DNA from: Syntrophomonadaceae bacterium | GTDB taxonomy: Bacteria; Bacillota; Dethiobacteria; DTU022 | Direction: 5' to 3' | Assembly: GCA_003566935.1 (NCBI GenBank) | Contig: PXBM01000213.1 | Span: 1 to 11,369 of the forward strand | Length of the DNA stretch: 11,369 nucleotides | In this document: positions 7,247-11,369 of the stretch, in pieces | Position numbering within the stretch: the first letter of the stretch is position 1 | How the letters are laid out: the number at the start of each line of letters is the position of its first letter | Translations under genes and position numbers: made by a program | The notes under the pieces: model-generated | Told to the model about the DNA's origin: nothing | Databases searched by the model: none | What the model saw: the letters and a program-made list of their open reading frames with translations, nothing else

Positions 7247-8452
7247 TCACACCTTTTTTAGAAATGATTCCAACAAGGGCGTTGTCTGCTCTGATTCCAG
7301 CAAAAAAGCATCATGGCCGTAGCCTGAAGGAATCTCAATAAATGATACCGGCTGCTCGTTGGCCAGCATTGCTTTTGCGATAGCCCTTGTGTCTTTAGAG
7401 GGATAGAGCCAGTCCGAGCTGTAGGCGATTAAGAGCAGCCGGGCCTGAATAGCTGAACAGGCTGAAGCCAGATCACCGCCCACCGCACCGGCTGCGTCAA
7501 AATAGTCCATGGCCCTGGTCAGGTAAAGATAGCTGTTGGCATCAAAGCGCTGCACGAAGGACCGCCCCTGGTGTTCAAGGTAACTCTCCACAGAAAACTC
7601 ACTGTTTAAGCGGTAACAGGGGCGGGAGCCGTTCTGAAAGCGGCGGCCGAATTTACCTTCCATTGAACTATTTGATAAATAGGTAATATGACCAAGCATT
7701 CTCGCCACTTCCAGGCCGCTGGCAGGAGGCTTGGACCCATAGTAGCTGCCGCCCTGAAAACAGGGATCATTCATGATCGCTTGCCTGCCTACAGCATTAA
7801 ACGCCAGCCCCTGCGCTCCCAGGCGGGCAGAGGCAGCCAGAATAATAGCCGAGCGGATCCTATCCGGGTAGTTTATAGCCCAGGCCAGCGCCTGCTGTCC
7901 GCCCAGCGATCCACCTGCAACCGCCCGCAGTTGTTTAATACCCAGGTAATCCTGCAAACGCACCTGGAGGCGAACGGAATCTTCAACAGTAACCACGGGA
8001 AAATCAAGAGCATAAGGTTTTCCTGATCGCGGGCCATTCTCCCAGGGGCCGGTTGTCCCGTAACAACTGCCAAGAATATTGGCACAAACTACGTAGTAAC
8101 GACTGGTATCAAAAGCTTTCCCAGGACCGATCATCTGATCCCACCATCCCGGACGATCGCCGCGCCAGGGACGGTTATCCTTTTCCCAATCGGCATCCCA
8201 GCCTGCTGCATGTGCATCGCCGGAAAGGGCGTGAATTATAAAGATGGCATTATCTTTTGCTTTATTAAGGGCTCCGTAAGTTTCATATTCAACCGTAACC
8301 GGATAGAAATTGCTACCGCAATCCAGTGGCAGGGGATTATCCCTGTCTGCCAGGATTACCTTTTTCGGCCTGGTCCAACCAACAGAATATGGCGAATCCG
8401 GCCCGTCATAACCGCTTTTATTCTCCAGCGAGGCATTGAGTGGATCTGTCAT
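7247..8452 (-). CDS. metX: homoserine O-acetyltransferase family enzyme
   Basis: The product has 401 residues and an alpha/beta-hydrolase fold. The nucleophile elbow AGGSLGGQQAL places the catalytic serine at S182, and the other triad members are likely D347 (SSDWLYP) and H380 (GYGHDAF). The oxyanion-region motif ALSGDAHAAG at 75-84 and the WWDQMIGPGKAFDT block are typical of MetX. It activates homoserine at the hydroxyl with acetyl-CoA, giving O-acetylhomoserine for MetY. Some MetX homologues use succinyl-CoA, which cannot be settled from sequence by eye; the MetY partner favours acetyl. The ATG follows the metY stop directly (TAGATG), with GGGAGG 8 nt upstream inside metY. Confidence 0.95.
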   Translation of the reverse strand: MTDPLNASLENKSGYDGPDSPYSVGWTRPKKVILADRDNPLPLDCGSNFYPVTVEYETYGALNKAKDNAIFIIHALSGDAHAAGWDADWEKDNRPWRGDRPGWWDQMIGPGKAFDTSRYYVVCANILGSCYGTTGPWENGPRSGKPYALDFPVVTVEDSVRLQVRLQDYLGIKQLRAVAGGSLGGQQALAWAINYPDRIRSAIILAASARLGAQGLAFNAVGRQAIMNDPCFQGGSYYGSKPPASGLEVARMLGHITYLSNSSMEGKFGRRFQNGSRPCYRLNSEFSVESYLEHQGRSFVQRFDANSYLYLTRAMDYFDAAGAVGGDLASACSAIQARLLLIAYSSDWLYPSKDTRAIAKAMLANEQPVSFIEIPSGYGHDAFLLESEQTTPLLESFLKKV

Positions 8453-9778
8453 CTATATTTCCTCCCTGTCGGTATCAGATAAACCCTGGCTGGCAGCAAT
8501 TGCTTGATCAAGATCTGCAATAATATCGGCCGCATCCTCCAGCCCTACGGAAAGCCTGATGTAATCCTCTGTCACTCCTGAGCTGAGCTGATCCTCAGCT
8601 GAAAGCTGCTGGTGGGTGGTCGAGGCAGGATGAATAACCAGGCTTTTGGCATCACCAATGTTAGCCAGGTGTGATATAAGCTTAACACTATTAATCAGCC
8701 GCTTTCCGGCTTCTAAACCGCCCCTGATACCAAAACCGATAATCGCTCCCTGGCCGGAAGGCATTAAGTCACGGGCATAGCTATAATCCGGATGGCTTTC
8801 CAACCCGGGATAATTAACCCAGTTTACAGCAGGATGCTGCTCCAACCACTTAGCCACAGACAGGGCGTTTTCAGTATGCCTGGCCATACGCAGAGGCAAA
8901 GTTTCAATCCCCTGGAGAATAAGGAAAGCATTAAATGGTGACAGGCAGGGTCCGAGATCTCTTAAAAGCTGAACTCTGGCCTTGACCGTAAAAGCAATGC
9001 CTTTCCCTTCACCGGCATCGCGGGCAAAGGAATCCCAGTAGCTGATACCGTGATAGGAAGGATCCGGATCGGTTAATTCGGGAAACTTTCCGTTATTCCA
9101 GGGAAAAGTGCCTTTTTCTATAATAGCTCCCCCTATAGAGGTGCCGTGTCCCCCCAGGTACTTGGTCAGGGAGTGGATAACCAGGTCAGCGCCATGTTCA
9201 AAGGGACGTAGCAGGTAAGGAGTCGTAACCGTGCTGTCAACAATCAGCGGAATATCGTTAGCCCCGGCAATCTCGCTAATTTTATCCAAGCGGGCAACCC
9301 TGTTTTTTGGGTTACCGATAGTTTCTATGTAGAGGGCCCTGGTTTGGTCATCAATGGCCCTGGCAAAATTTTCAGGGTCACCGGGATCTACAAAACGGAC
9401 CTCCAGGCCGAAACGAGGCAAAGTATAGGCAAACAGGTTATAAGTGCCACCATAGAGATGATTGCTACTCACAATGTTATGGCCAACCCTGGTCAGGTTA
9501 AAAATAGCCAGGGAGATTGCCGCCTGCCCCGAGGATAGCGCCAGGGCGGCGCTACCCCCTTCCAGTTCGGCCAGGCGCTGCTCCAGCACATCAACTGTCG
9601 GGTTCATGATCCGGGAATAAATATTGCCGAATTCTTTTAAACCGAAAAGGTTGGCAGCATGCTCAACTGAATTAAAGGTGTATGATGAAGTCTGATAGAT
9701 CGGTACAGCTCTTGAATTTGTTGTCGGGTCGGGCTGCTGCCCGGCATGTAAAGATTGCGTATTAAATTTATAGGTCAC
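8453..9778 (-). CDS. metY: O-acetylhomoserine sulfhydrylase
   Basis: The product has 441 residues and belongs to the Cys/Met-metabolism PLP family (fold type I). It has YSRIMNPT at 54-61 (neighbouring-subunit phosphate contacts Y54, R56), SSGQAA at 82-87, D181 in VDST, and the Schiff-base lysine K206 in SLTKYLGGHG. The insertion after the lysine (NNGKFPELTDPDPSYHG) separates O-acetylhomoserine sulfhydrylases from the shorter cystathionine synthases and lyases. It makes homocysteine from O-acetylhomoserine and sulfide, so this operon uses direct sulfhydrylation. The start is GTG at 9776-9778, with GGGAGG about 9 nt upstream. It is the first gene of metYXW and lies about 110 nt after a possible small ORF. 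Confidence 0.95.
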   Translation of the reverse strand: MTYKFNTQSLHAGQQPDPTTNSRAVPIYQTSSYTFNSVEHAANLFGLKEFGNIYSRIMNPTVDVLEQRLAELEGGSAALALSSGQAAISLAIFNLTRVGHNIVSSNHLYGGTYNLFAYTLPRFGLEVRFVDPGDPENFARAIDDQTRALYIETIGNPKNRVARLDKISEIAGANDIPLIVDSTVTTPYLLRPFEHGADLVIHSLTKYLGGHGTSIGGAIIEKGTFPWNNGKFPELTDPDPSYHGISYWDSFARDAGEGKGIAFTVKARVQLLRDLGPCLSPFNAFLILQGIETLPLRMARHTENALSVAKWLEQHPAVNWVNYPGLESHPDYSYARDLMPSGQGAIIGFGIRGGLEAGKRLINSVKLISHLANIGDAKSLVIHPASTTHQQLSAEDQLSSGVTEDYIRLSVGLEDAADIIADLDQAIAASQGLSDTDREEI

Positions 9779-9810
9779 TATATGTTCCTCCCATTTTATT
9801 AATAATTTTG

Positions 9811-9904
9811 AGTAACTACTTTGTCATTTTTTTGCTACTGTTTCCTGTTAAAGAAAACTACTACTCTCGCTGATCGCTTCAGTTTTCTTAAGCAGACTGG
9901 GCAG
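9811..9904 (+). repeat. dispersed intergenic element, copy A (metY leader)
   Basis: On the plus strand it begins AGTAACT (9811-9817) and ends TTTTCTTAAGCA, GA, CTGGGCAG (9883-9904). That final block matches 10777-10798 at 20 of 22 positions. It also shares GCTA..TGT..CC spacing and AGAAAA with copy B. It holds a perfect 9-bp inverted repeat, AAGAAAACT (9851-9859) and AGTTTTCTT (9881-9889), with a 21-nt loop. Read on the minus strand it lies in the metY untranslated leader, 32 nt before the GTG. The left half is clearly less conserved than the right. Confidence 0.6.
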
Positions 9905-10077
9905 TATCAAACACTGTTGACTGATTAGTTACGCTGAATACTAAACAAGAGGAACACATGGCAGATAAACCACCGCGGTTGGTGAAGCGGTAAGGTGAGA
10001 TTTGAAAGAGGATATACCTGGAACAGTAAACTGAGACCGCTGCATATATCGATGCTAATCTTATTACCTCTGTAAAC
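9888..10077 (-). CDS. possible small protein or leader ORF before metY
   Basis: An open frame of 63 codons starts at ATG 10075-10077, with AAAGGGG 10 nt upstream, about 50 nt after the likely start site of the near-consensus promoter at 10135-10163. The product begins MFTEVIRLASIYAAVSVYCS and contains CSSC near residues 43-46; it resembles nothing I recognise. It is moderately hydrophobic at the start, but I see no convincing membrane segment. The last codons run into element copy A, so part of the tail is repeat-derived. A longer form, from ATG at 10167-10169, has no ribosome binding site. It may be a small protein, a leader peptide or a chance ORF. Confidence 0.3.
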
Positions 10078-10134
10078 ATGTTAACTGCCCCTTTAGATAG
10101 CTTTCCTATCTTCTTACTATCAATTATAAATACA

Positions 10135-10163
10135 ATAATACTTCCTGGGAATTCGTTTGTCAA
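10135..10163 (-). promoter_or_regulatory. near-consensus promoter upstream of the met operon
   Basis: On the minus strand a perfect TTGACA (10158-10163) is followed after exactly 17 nt by TATTAT (10135-10140), a near-ideal vegetative promoter. Transcription should begin near 10128. It lies downstream of the DtxR-type gene and about 360 nt before metY. It could therefore drive the small ORF, the metYXW operon, or a small RNA. Confidence 0.65.
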
Positions 10164-10204
10164 GGACATGATTATAAAAACGGGGAAAAAGATGCTGCAG
10201 GGAT

Positions 10205-10639
10205 TTACTCGCCGGGCTTATACTTCCACCCGACCTCATCTTTTAGCTTTTTATCTACATCCTGCTCTTCCAGGTACCTGAGCAGGCAGTCAAATGTTTC
10301 ATTACTTAAATCGTGCTCCATCAGGCAGGCGTCCTGTTCAGCCGCTTCCGGAGAAACCTCTAAAACCTGGGTAAGAAATCCATAAATAACCTTATGGCGA
10401 TGGCGGATATTGAGGGCATAACGCTTTCCCTCGGCAGTTAATTCCACAGGACCGTAGCGGTCCTGAACTATTAACCCTTTTTCCTTAAGTAGTGTCAAAG
10501 CCTGGATTACACTGGGTTTGGCAATATCCAGGCGATCTGCAATATCTGTAACGCGAGCCGTATTTTTTTCCTGGATCAAGTTAAGTATTACTTCAAGATA
10601 ATCCTGCAAAGATGAGGTAACCGGCATTGAATGACGCAA
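10205..10639 (-). CDS. DtxR/MntR-family metal-dependent transcription regulator
   Basis: The product has 144 residues: a winged helix-turn-helix at about 21-70 (recognition helix in AKPSVIQALTLLKEKG) followed by the dimerisation and metal-binding helices. It lacks the C-terminal SH3-like domain of full-length DtxR, so its length is MntR-like. Likely metal ligands are D13 and E16 (LQDYLE), H82 (RHRHK) and C105, E108, H109 (CLMEH). The start used is TTG at 10637-10639, with AAGGAAGTG about 10 nt upstream. ATG at 10625-10627 (MPVTSS) matches the usual family N-terminus better but lies too far from that site. It presumably represses metal uptake genes; no transporter of that kind is visible. A strong promoter and a palindromic leader precede it. 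Confidence 0.88.
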   Translation of the reverse strand: MRHSMPVTSSLQDYLEVILNLIQEKNTARVTDIADRLDIAKPSVIQALTLLKEKGLIVQDRYGPVELTAEGKRYALNIRHRHKVIYGFLTQVLEVSPEAAEQDACLMEHDLSNETFDCLLRYLEEQDVDKKLKDEVGWKYKPGE

Positions 10640-10703
10640 CAGGAATCACTTCCTTCTTCCAGATTTCCATACCATATACAGAAGCGTTTATTCAGCAATA
10701 CTT

Positions 10704-10810
10704 TAAATTTAGTAACTTCCCAGCCTAAATCGCTATGTGCCGCCTAACTCGCTCAAGAAAATTGAAGCGAGCGTCGTTTTCTTAAGCAAGCTGGGCAGCT
10801 TATAAATTTA
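10704..10810 (+). repeat. dispersed intergenic element, copy B, with inverted ends
   Basis: This 107-bp stretch is bounded by TAAATTTA at both ends (10704-10711 and 10803-10810), a self-complementary octamer. CCCAGC (10719-10724) faces GCTGGG (10790-10795), giving imperfect terminal inverted repeats of about 21 bp. Inside, GCTCAAGAAAA (10751-10761) faces TTTTCTTAAGC (10777-10787), and CTCGCT..CAA can instead pair with TTGAAGCGAG. The right end matches copy A and the left end matches copy C. It has no coding capacity and occupies most of the leader of the DtxR-type gene. Confidence 0.65.
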
Positions 10811-10819
10811 ACTGACTTA

Positions 10820-10848
10820 AATATATCGTCATTAGCAAGCACTGTCAA
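10820..10848 (-). promoter_or_regulatory. near-consensus promoter of the DtxR-type regulator
   Basis: On the minus strand TTGACA (10843-10848) and TATATT (10820-10825) are separated by exactly 17 nt. Transcription should begin near 10813, immediately before element copy B, giving a leader of about 170 nt before the regulator start. The promoter lies just downstream of the transporter stop, so the regulator can be expressed separately from it. Confidence 0.65.
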
Positions 10849-10867
10849 CTTTTTGGTTTTATACCCA

Positions 10868-11369
10868 TTAATTGCTCCAAGCAGCACTGACTGCTCTCCT
10901 ACCGTAAAACATCGCCAGTAAAGCGGTTAAAGCTGCGACATAGAAAGGAAATAGATTAATGTACTGCCATATCAAACCACCAAGCGGAGGCACCAGGCCG
11001 GCCCCCAGGGAATAAAAAGCAAAAAAGCTGCCAATGGCCCGACCGCGCTTTTCCGGTTGAGAACCTTCTGCTACCAGGGCAAGCATCCCCTGAAAGGAGA
11101 AGCCAAATCCTGTTCCAAAAATAAAAAGTGCCAGAAACAAGCCACCTGAAATATTAATTATCGAAGCAAGAATTAGTGCTAAGGCCATTAAGAGTTGGCC
11201 CACTGCACAAGCCCGGCAATCTTTTCCGATCAAATCCCTCAGCCTTCGGGGCCAGAGCATTTGCATGACAATTGCAGTAAGAGCAAAAGTAGCAAATAAC
11301 ATCCCGGTCTGAGCGTGATCCAGGCCAATTAATTCAGCTCTTGTCGGAAGAAATGCAGCCAGGGTTCCG
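10868..11369 (-). CDS. MFS transporter, C-terminal half
   Basis: The frame is open to the right edge. The visible 166 residues run from GTLAAFLPTRAELIGLDHAQ to the stop at 10868-10870. The protein has about five strongly hydrophobic segments. These include one ending in LWPRRLRDLIG (a motif-A-like loop), GLFLALFIFGTGFGFSFQGM, then PEKRGRAIGSFFAFYSLGAG with LVPPLGG, and the last, FPFYVAALTALLAMFYG. This pattern fits transmembrane helices 8-12 plus part of 7 of a 12-helix major facilitator, probably a drug/H+ antiporter-type exporter. The substrate cannot be inferred. The internal ATG at 11300-11302 is not the start. The real start lies outside the window. Confidence 0.88.
   Translation of the reverse strand, partial: GTLAAFLPTRAELIGLDHAQTGMLFATFALTAIVMQMLWPRRLRDLIGKDCRACAVGQLLMALALILASIINISGGLFLALFIFGTGFGFSFQGMLALVAEGSQPEKRGRAIGSFFAFYSLGAGLVPPLGGLIWQYINLFPFYVAALTALLAMFYGRRAVSAAWSN

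Noticed and set aside
7688..8026. Plus-strand open frame of 112 codons inside metX
   Set aside because: It is a shadow of metX with no ribosome binding site or domain pattern.
9961..9990. CCGCGG-containing palindrome resembling a T-box core
   Set aside because: The palindrome (ACCACCGCGGTTGGT on the plus strand) lacks the TGGNACCGCG order on either strand, and no T-box stem I features or terminator accompany it.
9779..10130. SAM riboswitch upstream of metY
   Set aside because: None of the conserved S-box blocks (the paired CTTATC/GATAAG ends, GGAGGGA, GCAACC, GGTGC) were found on the minus strand.
10078..10281. Plus-strand open frame of 67 codons
   Set aside because: It overlaps the end of the DtxR-type gene and a strong minus-strand promoter; it has no domain and no ribosome binding site that I can see.
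10749..10785. Rho-independent terminator on the plus strand
   Set aside because: The CTCGCT/AGCGAG hairpin is followed by CGTCGTTTTC rather than a proper T-tract, and no plus-strand gene precedes it; it is better explained as part of the palindromic element.

Overview
The window looks like a chromosomal segment of an amino-acid-using anaerobe of the Bacillota, probably Clostridia-like. Three things suggest this: a lysine-fermentation gene set (kdd, kal, kce), a Bacillus-type mrfA-mrfB repair pair, and strong GGAGG-type ribosome binding sites with several GTG or TTG starts. Base composition is moderate and looks even across the genes. I cannot name the genus. Every gene except mrfAB lies on the minus strand.

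Layout from left to right. (1) Positions 1-2924, minus strand: a catabolic operon read kdd, a class III aminotransferase, kal, kce; kce runs off the left edge. Kdd oxidises 3,5-diaminohexanoate, Kce cleaves the resulting 3-keto-5-aminohexanoate with acetyl-CoA, and Kal deaminates 3-aminobutyryl-CoA to crotonyl-CoA. The aminotransferase is not a standard member of the pathway. A candidate promoter sits just upstream of kdd. (2) Positions 3078-6610, plus strand and divergent from kdd: mrfA (helicase) and mrfB (DEDDh exonuclease) overlap by 4 nt and form a DNA-repair operon. A perfect 7+1+7 dyad lies in the divergent spacer. (3) Positions 6635-9778, minus strand: metY-metX-metW, a tight operon for homoserine activation and direct sulfhydrylation to homocysteine, convergent with mrfB. 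It is preceded by about 350 nt of leader with a near-consensus promoter and a possible 63-residue small ORF. (4) Positions 10205-10639, minus strand: a DtxR/MntR-type metalloregulator behind another near-consensus promoter and a long inverted-repeat leader. (5) Positions 10868-11369, minus strand: the C-terminal half of an MFS transporter, cut by the right edge.

The least expected signal is a dispersed element of about 90-110 bp in the intergenic spacers. Two copies lie upstream of metY and of the DtxR-type gene. A half copy lies between kdd and the aminotransferase. They share the plus-strand ends AGTAACT and CTGGGCAG and an internal AAGAAAA/TTTTCTT stem. Either a small mobile palindromic repeat or a shared structured leader RNA would explain them.
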